A stretch of DNA of 42,137 bases from Chloroflexota bacterium (GTDB lineage: Bacteria; Chloroflexota; Dormibacteria; Aeolococcales; Aeolococcaceae), in contig VBGJ01000148.1 of assembly GCA_005880445.1 (NCBI GenBank), positions 1 to 42,137 on the forward strand, in the 5' to 3' direction. How positions within the stretch are numbered: the stretch's first letter is position 1; every line of letters starts with the position of its first letter. The translations under genes were made by a program, and so were the position numbers. This document shows positions 26,905 through 35,193 of this stretch, one piece after another. The notes beneath the pieces were generated by a model. The model did not search any database. It was not told where the DNA came from and saw nothing but the letters and a program-made list of their open reading frames with translations.

Positions 26905-28585
26905 TGCCGGTTGTAGTACTCGCCCGCACCGACGATGAGATCGCCGACCTGATCGACCTGGTTCGATCTGCGAAGGATCCCGAGGTCGGCCTCGTACTTC
27001 CGGCCGGAAACAAGGCGTTCCAGACGCCGCTGAATGCCCGCCTGCTGGGGCAGTTCAGCCGGCAGAACGGCCGCCGCACTGCGATCGTCAGTGATGACGC
27101 CCGCATCCAAGCGCTGGCTCGGGCCAACGGTTTCGGCGTCTACACCTCGGTACCGGCATTCGAGCGTGGCATCGAGGCCGCGGTGCCCCGCGAACCGTCG
27201 TACGCCGGGTCGCGCGCTGTCGACGGCGCGCCCGCGGTCACCCGCGCGCCGCTCGGGGCTGGTGCATGGACGGCCGCGGCGACGCTGCAGCCCCCACCCA
27301 CGCGAGCCGTTGCGCCGCCGCCTCCACCACCGCCCGGCCCGGCGGCGCCCACGCGTCCCCACCCCGACACGCGGGGCCCGGCCTTTCCTCCTCACGATGC
27401 GCGGCAATCAGAGGCAAAGGGCCCCGACCGGCGCCGGCCGCTCTATTACGCGGCCGCGGCGGTCGCGGTGGTCGGCCTGCTGCTGTTCTTCGTGTTGGCG
27501 CCGAGCGCAAAGGTCACCTGGAGCAGGCGAACGCCACCCAGGGCTTCACCGCCACTCCTACAGGGCAGAAAACGATCGCGGCAGCAACGTCCGGTGGCTC
27601 TGAGATGATCTCGACCACCGCGCCCGGCGGAGCGCAGTTTCCGCTGCAGCCGGGCGACACATTCCAGACCGCGGATCACGTCCTAACGTTTGTGGTCACG
27701 CAGGCGACGTACATCTGCATCGGGCCCAACGGCGCACAGCCACCGCCGAGCTCATGCCAGAACATGGGCCAGCCGGCGCCGCCGAACGCGTCGGTCCCGA
27801 TCAAGGATGCAACCCCTGAGGCAAAGGGGAATCTCCCCGCCAACACGCTCACCTACTGGCCGCAGAATCCGTGTCAGCAGCAGCCCGGGCAACCGCCGCC
27901 GGCGTGCAGTCCCGATGAGTTCTCCGTCACCAATCCGCAGCCGACCACCGGCGGGGCGGATCAGAAGCAGGTGACTGTCGCCAGTGCATCGGACGTCAAC
28001 AGCTGGAATCAGCAGGTGACGCAGATCGAAAACACGCTGACGAATCAGGTGACCCAGCAGATGCAGAGCGAGGCGGCCGGCAAGACTTTTGCCGTCGATC
28101 CGTCGGGAGCGGGCAAGACCATCGCCTTTACGGTGAGCCCACAGCTGCCGAATATAGGTGCGCAGTTCTCCCCCGCGCAGGTCACGGTCGCCGTCGCGGC
28201 CAAGGTTGCGGTGTACAGCCCCGCCGACGTGCGAAGAGATCTGATGGCGGACCTGCAAGCGCAGGTGTCACAGGGTGATCAGCTCGCCCCGGGCAAGCTC
28301 AGCATGCAACCGTGTCAGGTGACGCAGGCCTCGGACGACGGCACCGTCATCCTCAGCTGCGCGGCGACCGACTTCAGCCAGCCGATCATCAACCTGACCG
28401 GGCTCAAGTCGCAGCTCGCCGGCAAGAATCCCGGCGATGCCAACAAGATCATCCAGAGCGGAGTGGACAAAGTCCAGGACGTGAAGGTGTCAGAGTTCCC
28501 GTTCTCGCTCTTCTACCTGCCCTTCTTCAGCTCTCGCATCGAGATCGACGAGAACTTCGTACCCCAACCGTCTTCGTCCTCGTGA
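26904..28585 (+). pseudogene. Baseplate-J/gp47-like membrane protein, split by a one-base frameshift
   Basis: Two frames make one protein. Frame A (26904-about 27520) gives an N-terminal alpha/beta domain (VVVLARTDDEIADLIDLV, LVLPAGNKAFQ, NGRRTAIVSDDARIQALAR), a Pro-rich linker (APPPPPPPGPAAP) and a membrane segment (AAAAVAVVGLLLFFVLAP). Frame B (about 27517-28585) continues as NATQGFTATPTGQKTIAA and ends SRIEIDENFVPQPSSSS. One extra C in GTCACCTGG would join them as AKVTLEQANATQG, so this is a one-base loss or a sequencing error. Such proteins occur in Chloroflexota as baseplate J/gp47-family proteins with the same N-terminal domain. Start shares TGATG with the FtsA-like gene; end is GTGA with ruvX. 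About 560 residues if repaired. Confidence 0.75.
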
Positions 28586-29049
28586 CGCGTGCGCCGTTGC
28601 GCGCGACGCCGGGCTCGGTGATCGGGATCGACGCGGGCTCCGTGCGTGTCGGCGTTGCCGCGAGTGATCCCACGCGCACGATCGCCACGCCGGTCGCGAC
28701 CCTCGAACGAACGTCGAACGATTTCTGGGCGCGTCTGCAACGCGAGATCCATGCGCGCGCGGCCACGTCGATCGTGGTGGGGCTGCCGCGGCGCCTCGAC
28801 GGCAGCGAGGGCGAGGCCGCAGCCGGTGCGCGCGAGCTCGCCGCCGATGTCGGGCACCACACCGGCTTGGCAGTTGAGCTCTGGGACGAGCGATTCACCA
28901 CGGCCCAAGCGGAACGGCAGATGATCGCCTCCGGAACGCGCCGGCGCCGGCGCCGGCAGAGGATCGACGCGGTCGCGGCCACGCTGATGCTGCAGAGCTG
29001 GCTCGACGCAGCGGTGGAGGGCGCGAGAGGACGCTCAGAACCGTCGTGA
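28582..29049 (+). CDS. ruvX: RuvX/YqgF-type RNase H-fold nuclease
   Basis: Putative Holliday-junction resolvase or 16S rRNA 5'-processing nuclease; both activities are reported for the family. The 155-residue product contains IGIDAGSVRVGVAASDPT with the first catalytic Asp, IVVGLPRRLDGSEGEAA, LWDERFTTAQAER, and the last acidic residue in IDAVAATLMLQSWLD. A six-Arg run precedes that motif. GTG 28582 overlaps the preceding stop (GTGA), and its own stop overlaps the aroE start. The ORF-track start at 28312 lies in the baseplate-J-like gene. Confidence 0.95.
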   Translation: MTRAPLRATPGSVIGIDAGSVRVGVAASDPTRTIATPVATLERTSNDFWARLQREIHARAATSIVVGLPRRLDGSEGEAAAGARELAADVGHHTGLAVELWDERFTTAQAERQMIASGTRRRRRRQRIDAVAATLMLQSWLDAAVEGARGRSEPS

Positions 29050-29873
29050 CGCGTCGGTTCTGCCTGATCGGAGAGCGTGCCGGCACATCACTCAGCCCGC
29101 TGATGCACAACGCGGCGTTCCAAGCGCGCGGCATCGACGCGGTGTACGAGGGGTTCGATGTCGCACCGGAGCAACTGCCCCATGTGCTCGCGCAGCTCCG
29201 GTCCGGCGTCTACTCGGGCTGCAACGTCACCATGCCGTACAAGGCGGCGGTGGTAGCGGCGTGCGACTGGGTGGAGGGCGACGCAGAGCTGCTTGGCGTG
29301 GTGAACGCGATCACGGTCGAACAGGGAAAGCTGATCGGACAGAACACGGATGCCGAGGGTTTCGAGCTGGCGCTGAGTGTCCAAGGGTTGTGGCCGGTCG
29401 CCGGCTCCACCGCTCTGATCCTGGGCGCCGGCGGTGCCGCCGCGGCGGTCGCTCTGGCGCTGTTGCGCGCGCCAGCCGCTCGCATGGTGATCGCGGCGCG
29501 CCGCACAGAACCGGCGGTCCATCTCGCGGAACGCGTTGCGGCCGGTGCGCGAGTCGATGTGCTCCCCTGGGAAAGGGTGGCAGTGCAGCCCGCTGCGGAG
29601 GGCGCCGACGTTGTCGTCAACGCGACCCCCGCGGGTGTCGCGGAGCTCCCGCTGAGCGTTCACCGTCTCCCACTCTCGTGTACGGTCGCCGACGTGCGCT
29701 ACCGTCCGCGACCCGTCGACCTGGTGGCCGCCGCCACCGACGCCGGGCTTCGTGCCTGCGACGGCCTGGAGATGCTGCTGCAGCAGGGCATGCTCTGCTT
29801 CGAGCGCTGGACGGGCGAGGCGCCCCCGTGGGAGGACGCCCGGGCGGCTCTGCACACGGCAGCCGGCGCGTGA
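29046..29873 (+). CDS. aroE: Shikimate dehydrogenase
   Basis: NADPH-dependent reduction of 3-dehydroshikimate to shikimate. The 275-residue product has SLSPLMHNAAFQARGI (substrate serines), NVTMPYKAAV with the catalytic Lys, GQNTDAEGFELAL with the conserved Asp, the Rossmann ALILGAGGAAAAVALAL followed by VVNATPAG and DVRYRPRPVDLV, and DGLEMLLQQG near the end. It is coupled by GTGA to both ruvX and the prepilin-peptidase-like gene. The other shikimate genes (aroC, aroKB, aroQ) start 1.6 kb further on, in a separate unit. Confidence 0.96.
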   Translation: MTRRFCLIGERAGTSLSPLMHNAAFQARGIDAVYEGFDVAPEQLPHVLAQLRSGVYSGCNVTMPYKAAVVAACDWVEGDAELLGVVNAITVEQGKLIGQNTDAEGFELALSVQGLWPVAGSTALILGAGGAAAAVALALLRAPAARMVIAARRTEPAVHLAERVAAGARVDVLPWERVAVQPAAEGADVVVNATPAGVAELPLSVHRLPLSCTVADVRYRPRPVDLVAAATDAGLRACDGLEMLLQQGMLCFERWTGEAPPWEDARAALHTAAGA

Positions 29874-30622
29874 ACCCGCTGTTGGTGGTGGGCGCGGCCG
29901 CCGCAGGCGCGGTCGTCGGCCTGGGGTCGGGCCGGCTGGCGGTGCAGCTGGAGCGGATCGAGCGGCTCCGTGAGGAGGAGGACGAGGAACGGCTCGAGTA
30001 CGAGCGCGATGTCGCGGCCGCAGCGGCGACGACACGCGAAGCCGGCGATGATCCACCGGCGGCCGAGCCATGGATCGGGGAGCGCTACGGGTGGACGTGG
30101 CTGGAGCGTGTGCTGTCACCCGTGCTCACGGCGGCCGGATTCACCATCTTCGTCGCGCACGGCAGCGCAGGTGTGGGATTGCTCATCCAACTGGTGTGGC
30201 TCGCGGTGTTCGTCCACATCGTGGCCTTCGACCTGAAGCATCGCCTCATCCTCAATCGACTCACATATCCCGCGATCCTCATCGCGCTGGCGGTGTCGCC
30301 GGTGTCCGCGGGATTGAACCTCGAGCGCGCCGCGATCGGCTGTGCCGGCGTCGCGCTGTTCTTCTTTTTGCAGAACGTACTCTCACGCGGCAGCATCGGT
30401 CTTGGCGACGCGAAATTGGGAGCGCTCGTCGGCGCGGTGACCGGCGCGGGACCTGATCCGGCCCACATCGGCGCGGTCTACGCCGTGATCTACGCAATTC
30501 TTCTCGGTGGAGCGACCGCGCTCGTGCTGCTCGTCCTGCGCGTGCGCCGGCTGAAAGATCCGATTCCATATGGTCCGTTTCTTTGCGCAGGCGCGGCCAT
30601 CATTCTGTACCAAGGTCCATAG
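29870..30622 (+). CDS. A24-family prepilin peptidase, minimal form without the methylase domain
   Basis: Integral membrane aspartyl protease of the type IV prepilin/preflagellin kind. The 250-residue product has about six hydrophobic segments. The catalytic aspartates are in VAFDLKHRLILNRLTYPA and in GSIGLGDAKLGALVG (the GxGD motif). In place of the usual N-terminal methylase domain with its two CxxC pairs there is one membrane segment and about 50 charged residues, so N-methylation of pilins is unlikely. No other pilus genes (pilB, pilC, pilins) are visible; the FtsA/PilM-like ATPase lies 3 kb upstream. GTG 29870 shares GTGA with aroE. Confidence 0.85.
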   Translation: MNPLLVVGAAAAGAVVGLGSGRLAVQLERIERLREEEDEERLEYERDVAAAAATTREAGDDPPAAEPWIGERYGWTWLERVLSPVLTAAGFTIFVAHGSAGVGLLIQLVWLAVFVHIVAFDLKHRLILNRLTYPAILIALAVSPVSAGLNLERAAIGCAGVALFFFLQNVLSRGSIGLGDAKLGALVGAVTGAGPDPAHIGAVYAVIYAILLGGATALVLLVLRVRRLKDPIPYGPFLCAGAAIILYQGP

Positions 30623-30647
30623 CAGGTTCGAGATTCGAGGAAGCACG

Positions 30648-31169
30648 ATGTCCGCACAGTTGATGCCGGGAGAGCGCCCCCTTCTCGTGGCGCGCCAGCA
30701 CTGGTCCGTGGTCGCGCCGCCGTTGGGGGCGGCGCTGGCCGCGCTCGTCATCGGCATCGTCATCCTGGTGCTGATCCCCGCCGCGATAGCAGGATTCGGC
30801 ACGGGTGGAGTCAAACTGACCGCCGGCATCCTGCTCGGGGTGTTCGCGTTCGGATGGGCGGGTCTCGTATACCTCCGCTGGCGCTTCCAGAAATACACTC
30901 TGACCGATCGGCGCATCGTGCTCGAACGTGGCGTGCTGTCGCGCTTGACGGAGTCGATATCGCTTGATCGCATCCAGAACACAGTGATCCGGAGGCCGCT
31001 TGGCGACCGGGTCATCGGCGCGGGTCACATCGACATCGAGTCAGCGGGCCGGGACGGGACCGAGACCCTGCACCGCATCCCCGACGCGGAGACGTTCTAC
31101 GCAACCCTGCTGCAGGCGATCGACTCGCTTCGCCTGGGGCCGGCGCACGCGATGAGCCAGGGGATCTGA
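30648..31169 (+). CDS. bPH2-domain membrane protein (YdbS/YdbT-like)
   Basis: A 173-residue protein with two close membrane segments (VVAPPLGAALAALVIGIVIL and AGILLGVFAFGWAGLVYL) followed by a bacterial PH-like domain: FQKYTLTDRRIVLERGVLSRLTESISLDRIQNTVI, then GDRVIGAGHIDIESAGRDG. This YTLTDRRI...LDRIQN pattern is typical of bPH2 proteins, which are membrane-associated and of unclear role. ATG 30648 has GAGGAAG upstream; the ORF-track start at 30570 overlaps the previous gene. A 25-base gap separates it from the prepilin peptidase gene. It is convergent with the small - strand ORF. Confidence 0.85.
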   Translation: MSAQLMPGERPLLVARQHWSVVAPPLGAALAALVIGIVILVLIPAAIAGFGTGGVKLTAGILLGVFAFGWAGLVYLRWRFQKYTLTDRRIVLERGVLSRLTESISLDRIQNTVIRRPLGDRVIGAGHIDIESAGRDGTETLHRIPDAETFYATLLQAIDSLRLGPAHAMSQGI

Positions 31170-31185
31170 GCACCGCCCCAGGGCG

Positions 31186-31377
31186 TCAAGCCGGTCGGTG
31201 CGGCGATGCCCGGCGCGCCAGCTCCTCGACGCGTCGCCTGGCCTCGGCGCTCGTGGTCTCCTCGCCCGCGAGGATCACCTCACGGTAGACGCAGATCGCG
31301 GTGACGGCGTCGCCGTTGAGCTCGAACATCCGGGCGACGCGCATCAGCTGTTGCGGCGCGGCGCGTGGGTCGTGCAC
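31186..31377 (-). CDS. Small helical protein of unknown function
   Basis: A 63-residue - strand ORF from GTG 31377. Its middle reads LMRVARMFELNGDAVTAICVYREVIL then EARRRVEELARRAS, two amphipathic helices in a single TPR-like pattern. Third codon positions are strongly G/C, as in real genes here, and the overlapping + strand ORF looks random, which supports coding. There is no clear ribosome site, and an inner ATG at 31344 is possible. It is convergent with the bPH2 gene (16 bases apart) and divergent from aroC. I recognise no family. Confidence 0.55.
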   Translation of the reverse strand: MHDPRAAPQQLMRVARMFELNGDAVTAICVYREVILAGEETTSAEARRRVEELARRASPHRPA

Positions 31378-31431
31378 GACCGGGAGTGTCCCGCCGCTCG
31401 GCGGACGGAGGGCGGACGGTGGGTTCGCACA

Positions 31432-31437
31432 TAGAAT
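31432..31437 (+). promoter_or_regulatory. -10-like element for leaderless aroC
   Basis: TAGAAT ends nine bases before the GTG start of aroC, with no ribosome site between. The same spacing occurs for proS, rel and hisS. No -35 is recognisable in the preceding GC-rich sequence. Confidence 0.6.
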
Positions 31438-31446
31438 CGGGCCAGA

Positions 31447-32607
31447 GTGCTTCGATTTCTCACCGCCGGCGAATCACACGGCCCTCAGCTCACGGTCGTA
31501 ATCGATGGCGTGCCTGCGGGGCTGCGCCTCGACGCCCGCCGCGACATCGACATCGACCTGGAGCGGCGGCAGCGCGGCCACGGCCGGGGCAAGCGCCAGC
31601 AGATCGAGCGGGATTCCGCCCAGTTCACGAGCGGCGTTCGCGGCGGCCGCACGCTCGGGTCACCGATCACGCTGGTCGTCGCCAACCGTGACTGGGAGAA
31701 CTGGAAGGGGCCGATGCAGGTCGACGATCGCGACTTCAAGGCCAAGCGGGTCACCCGCGTGCGCCCAGGACACGCCGACCTGGCCGGTGCCCTCAAGTAC
31801 GGATTCGACGACGCCCGCAACGTGCTGGAGCGCGCCAGTGCTCGCGAGACGGCGGCGCGGGTCGCGGTGGGCGCGGTGGCCAGGGCGCTGCTGCGCACAA
31901 TCGGCGTCGACCTGCACTCGTACGTGCAGCGCATCGGCGAGGTGGCGTTGACCGAGCCGACCGGCGGCGACGTGGACTGGAGCGCGGTGGAGGCATCGCC
32001 GGTGCGCTGCCCGGAGGGCGACGCGAGCCGGCGAATGGTCGAGGCCATCGACGCCGCTCGCGATGCCGGCGACACGCTGGGCGGCACCGCGTATGTCGTC
32101 GCGCGCGGGGTTCCAGCCGGACTTGGCAGCTACGTGCAGTGGGACCGCCGCCTTGACGGGCTCGTCGCTCAGGCGCTGTGCAGCATTCCGTCGGTCAAGG
32201 GAGTGGAGATCGGCGCGGCGGTGTGTGCGGCCCGGTCACGTGGGTCGACGGTGCATGACGTGCCGCGGTTCGACGCGGGACGCGGATTCCACCATCTCAC
32301 CAACCGGCAGGGCGGTATGACCGGAGGCGTGAGCAACGGCGAGGACGTGTGGGCGCTGGTGCACTTCAAGCCCATCTCCACCCTCCTGCAGCCGCTGCGC
32401 AGCGTCGACATGGCGACCGGTGAGGAGATCAACGCGCACTACGAGCGGAGCGACGTGTGCGTCGTGCCTGCCGGCGCGGTGGTGGCCGAAGCGATGCTCG
32501 CGTGGGTCGTCGCGGTCGCCGCGACCGAGAAGTTCGGTGGCGACACCCTCTCGGAGTTCCGGTCGGCAGCGCGGGCGCATCGCCGCGCGGTGCAGCGACT
32601 GCGATGA
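31447..32607 (+). CDS. aroC: Chorismate synthase
   Basis: Last common step of aromatic synthesis: EPSP to chorismate using reduced FMN. The 386-residue product starts MLRFLTAGESHGPQLT (family signature 1) and has QRGHGRGKRQQIERD, RVRPGHADLAGALKYGFDDARNVLERASARETAARVAVG, DAARDAGDTLGGTAYVVA, and RFDAGRGFHHLTNRQGGMTGGVSNGED. The start is a GTG at 31447 with a TAGAAT element nine bases before it. The stop overlaps the fused aroK-aroB (ATGA), and the unit runs on through aroQ-efp-asp23-nusB-xseA. Confidence 0.97.
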   Translation: MLRFLTAGESHGPQLTVVIDGVPAGLRLDARRDIDIDLERRQRGHGRGKRQQIERDSAQFTSGVRGGRTLGSPITLVVANRDWENWKGPMQVDDRDFKAKRVTRVRPGHADLAGALKYGFDDARNVLERASARETAARVAVGAVARALLRTIGVDLHSYVQRIGEVALTEPTGGDVDWSAVEASPVRCPEGDASRRMVEAIDAARDAGDTLGGTAYVVARGVPAGLGSYVQWDRRLDGLVAQALCSIPSVKGVEIGAAVCAARSRGSTVHDVPRFDAGRGFHHLTNRQGGMTGGVSNGEDVWALVHFKPISTLLQPLRSVDMATGEEINAHYERSDVCVVPAGAVVAEAMLAWVVAVAATEKFGGDTLSEFRSAARAHRRAVQRLR

Positions 32608-34181
32608 GCGAGATCCATGCGGTTGCGCTCACGGGGCTGCCCGGCAGCGGCAAGTCTTCCGTCGGCCGTGTCCTGGCGGAGCAGCTCCGGTGGTCGTGCG
32701 TGGACCTCGACGACGAGATCGCATCGCACGCAGGGCGTCCCATCGCGGCGATCTTCGACGAGCTCGGCGAGCCGGCGTTCCGCGATCTCGAGCTCGCCGC
32801 GATGCGGCGCGCCCTGATGTCGGAGCAGCCGGTGGTGATCGCGTGCGGCGGCGGGCTGATCGCCGAGGAACAGGCACGGCGCGAGCTGCTCGCGCGCGCG
32901 TACGTCGTCTGGCTCGACGCGTCCGACGCTGTGCTGAGCGATCGACTCGGCGACCGCAGCGGCAGGCCGCTGCTCCGAGAGGGCCCCGAGGCCGCACTGA
33001 CGGGACTCCGTGCGGACCGCCAGCGCTGGTACTCGCTCGCGCATCTTCGCGTCGACGCGAGTGCTCCGGTGCCGGTGACGGCACGGCGAATCGCCGTCGC
33101 CATCGGCGGCAGCGTGAGCGTGCCGGCCCCCGGCCGGACCTACCTCGTGGCCGTGCGACCCGGCGCGCTGCTCGATGTCAGCCTGCACGTGCCAGGCGGC
33201 GCCGGGCGCGTGGCAGTCGTCACCGACAGGCGCGTGCGCCCCGCCGCGCGAAGGCTGGCGACAGGGATACGCGCGACGGGTCGCCGGGTCACGGTCATGG
33301 GTGTCGCCGGTGGAGAGCGTCTCAAGACGTGGCCGGCGGCCGGCCGCCTCGTCCGGCAGCTGTCGGCCGCGGGCCTGCGGCGGCACGATTGCGTGATCGC
33401 CCTCGGCGGCGGCACGGTCGGGGACGTCACCGGCTTCGCTGCCGCCACCTACCTCCGCGGCATCGCGTGGATCAACGTCCCGACGACGCTCCTCGCGATG
33501 GTCGACAGCGCGGTCGGTGGGAAGACCGGTGTGAACCTGCCTCGTGGCAAGAATCTCGCGGGCGCCTTCTGGCAGCCGCGCGCCGTGGTCTGCGACCCAG
33601 AGCTGCTGATGTCGCTCAGCACCCGCGCGTACCGCGCAGCTCTTGCCGAGATTGTCAAATACGCGATGATCGCCGAGGATGGCCTCGTCGCCTTGCTCGA
33701 TGATCGACTCGAGCGTTTGCTCAGTCGCGATGCCGAGGTGATCGCGGAAGCCGTCCGCCGATCCTTGGCCATCAAGGCGCACGTGGTCGCCGCGGATGAG
33801 CGGGATACCGGGCTCCGCGCGATCCTCAACTACGGTCACACTGTGGGTCATGCATTGGAGGCAGCGACTGGTTTCGGCGAGGATCTCAATCACGGCGAGG
33901 CGATTGCCGCGGGCATGCGCGTGGCGGGAAAGCTCAGCGTGGGCGCGCTCGGTTGCCCTGCGCCGCACATCGCGTGGCAGGACGAGGTGCTCCGGCGTGC
34001 GGGGCTCGACCGCATCCCTCGCGTCGACCCATCGGCGGTGATGCGATCGATGGCCGCAGACAAGAAAGCACAGGACGACGGTGTGGGTTGGGTCCTGCTG
34101 GAACGCCGCGGGCGCCCGCGTTTTGGCCAGCTCGTGCCAGAAGAGGCGGTGTGCACAGCGCTCAGCCAGGTCCTGGCATGA
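32604..34181 (+). CDS. aroKB: Bifunctional shikimate kinase / 3-dehydroquinate synthase fusion
   Basis: One 525-residue ORF holds two pathway enzymes. Residues about 1-165 are a shikimate kinase: GLPGSGKSSVG (Walker A, about 11-18), DLDDEIASHAGRPIAAIF, VVIACGGGLI and the lid Arg region GRPLL. From about 172 on is dehydroquinate synthase: VIALGGGTVGDVTGFAAATYLRG, NVPTTLLAMVDSAVGGKTGVN (near 300), FWQPRAVVCD, LAEIVKYAMI, the metal-site NYGHTVGHALE (near 409) and HGEAIAAGM. Fusions of this kind are known in some bacteria. No frame break is seen at the junction. ATG 32604 shares ATGA with aroC, and the stop shares ATGA with aroQ. Confidence 0.95.
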   Translation: MSEIHAVALTGLPGSGKSSVGRVLAEQLRWSCVDLDDEIASHAGRPIAAIFDELGEPAFRDLELAAMRRALMSEQPVVIACGGGLIAEEQARRELLARAYVVWLDASDAVLSDRLGDRSGRPLLREGPEAALTGLRADRQRWYSLAHLRVDASAPVPVTARRIAVAIGGSVSVPAPGRTYLVAVRPGALLDVSLHVPGGAGRVAVVTDRRVRPAARRLATGIRATGRRVTVMGVAGGERLKTWPAAGRLVRQLSAAGLRRHDCVIALGGGTVGDVTGFAAATYLRGIAWINVPTTLLAMVDSAVGGKTGVNLPRGKNLAGAFWQPRAVVCDPELLMSLSTRAYRAALAEIVKYAMIAEDGLVALLDDRLERLLSRDAEVIAEAVRRSLAIKAHVVAADERDTGLRAILNYGHTVGHALEAATGFGEDLNHGEAIAAGMRVAGKLSVGALGCPAPHIAWQDEVLRRAGLDRIPRVDPSAVMRSMAADKKAQDDGVGWVLLERRGRPRFGQLVPEEAVCTALSQVLA

Positions 34182-34639
34182 CCAGGATCTTGGTGCTCAA
34201 CGGGCCGAACCTCGGGACGCTCGGCACCCGCGAGCCCAAGCTGTACGGCACTGCCACGCTGGCCGACATCGAGTCCGCGGTGAGAGAGCGTGCCGCGGAG
34301 CTCGGCGTCATCCTCCGTTTCGCGCAGAGCAATCACGAGGGAGAGCTGATCGACATCCTCGAAGCCGAGCGATCGCGGGCTGACGGCTGTGTCATCAATC
34401 CCGGCGGCCTGAGCCACACGAGCCTCGCGCTTGCCGACGCTCTGCGCGCCTTCTCCCGCCCGGTGATCGAGGTGCACATCACGAACATCTACGCGCGAGA
34501 GCCGGACCGGCGCGTCTCGCGCACCGCGGAGGCCGCCACGGGCGTGGTCGCCGGCCTCGGGGCCGACGGCTACGTGCTCGCGCTGGAGGGCCTGACCCGG
34601 CTGCTGACCGGCGTGGCGGTGCGGGCCGAGAGCGGATGA
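34178..34639 (+). CDS. aroQ: 3-dehydroquinate dehydratase, type II
   Basis: Dehydrates 3-dehydroquinate to 3-dehydroshikimate. The 153-residue product has type II features: ILVLNGPNLGTLGTREPKLYG with the catalytic Tyr, FAQSNHEGELIDIL, CVINPGGLSHTSLALADAL and VEVHITNIYAREPDR with the active-site His. It is preceded by the fused AroK-AroB and followed by efp, with ATGA overlaps on both sides, so supply of the substrate by AroB and its consumption by AroQ are encoded side by side. The ORF-track start at 33953 lies within aroKB. Confidence 0.96.
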   Translation: MTRILVLNGPNLGTLGTREPKLYGTATLADIESAVRERAAELGVILRFAQSNHEGELIDILEAERSRADGCVINPGGLSHTSLALADALRAFSRPVIEVHITNIYAREPDRRVSRTAEAATGVVAGLGADGYVLALEGLTRLLTGVAVRAESG

Positions 34640-35193
34640 TCACCGCCGGCGACCTGCGACCGGGGAACACCGTGGCCCGCGGCCGAGACCTGCTCCAGGT
34701 GCTCGATTTCGCGCACGTGAAGCAGGGTCGCGGCACCGCATTCGTGCGGACGAAGCTCAAGAACCTCGCCAGCGGAGCCGTCACCGAGGAGACATTCCGG
34801 CCGGAGGAGAAATTCGGCCGCGTGCGCATCGAACGCACGGAGGCTCAATATCTCTACCGAGACGGCGACAATTACGTGGTCATGGACACAACCACGTTCG
34901 ATCAATTCCCACTGCCACCGTCGCTGCTCGGCGAGGCGGTGAACTATCTGAAGGAGAGCGACTCGGTGTTCCTGCTCCAGTACGAGGGACGCATTCTCGG
35001 TGTGGAGCTGCCGACCGCCGTCGAGCTGGCGGTCACGGAGACCGAGCCGGGCTTCAAGGGCGACACGGCCAACGCCGCGTTCAAGCCGGCGACGCTCGAG
35101 ACCGGCCTGGTCGTCGACGTGCCGCTGTTCGTCAATCAGGGAGACCGCGTGCGCGTCGACACGCGCAGTGGTCGCTATCTGGAGCGCGCATGA
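34636..35193 (+). CDS. efp: Elongation factor P with Arg at the tip position
   Basis: Relieves ribosome stalling at proline runs. The 185-residue product has the three-domain EF-P pattern: DLRPGNTVARGRDLLQVLDF, FVRTKLKNLASGAVTEETF, QYLYRDGDNYVVMDTTTFDQF, PTAVELAVTETEPGFKGDTA and the C-terminal VPLFVNQGDRVRVDTRSGRYLERA. The tip loop reads VKQGRGTAF, so Arg32 replaces the lysine that is beta-lysylated in many bacteria. Arg32 is rhamnosylated in Pseudomonas-type EF-P, while Thermus also has an Arg here. No modification gene is in the window. ATGA overlaps with aroQ and asp23. Confidence 0.96.
   Translation: MITAGDLRPGNTVARGRDLLQVLDFAHVKQGRGTAFVRTKLKNLASGAVTEETFRPEEKFGRVRIERTEAQYLYRDGDNYVVMDTTTFDQFPLPPSLLGEAVNYLKESDSVFLLQYEGRILGVELPTAVELAVTETEPGFKGDTANAAFKPATLETGLVVDVPLFVNQGDRVRVDTRSGRYLERA

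Noticed and set aside
31170-31201. Hairpin between the bPH2 gene and the small - strand ORF
   Set aside because: GCACCG and CGGTGC pair, but the loop is 20 bases and inner pairing is weak. It is not convincing as a terminator.
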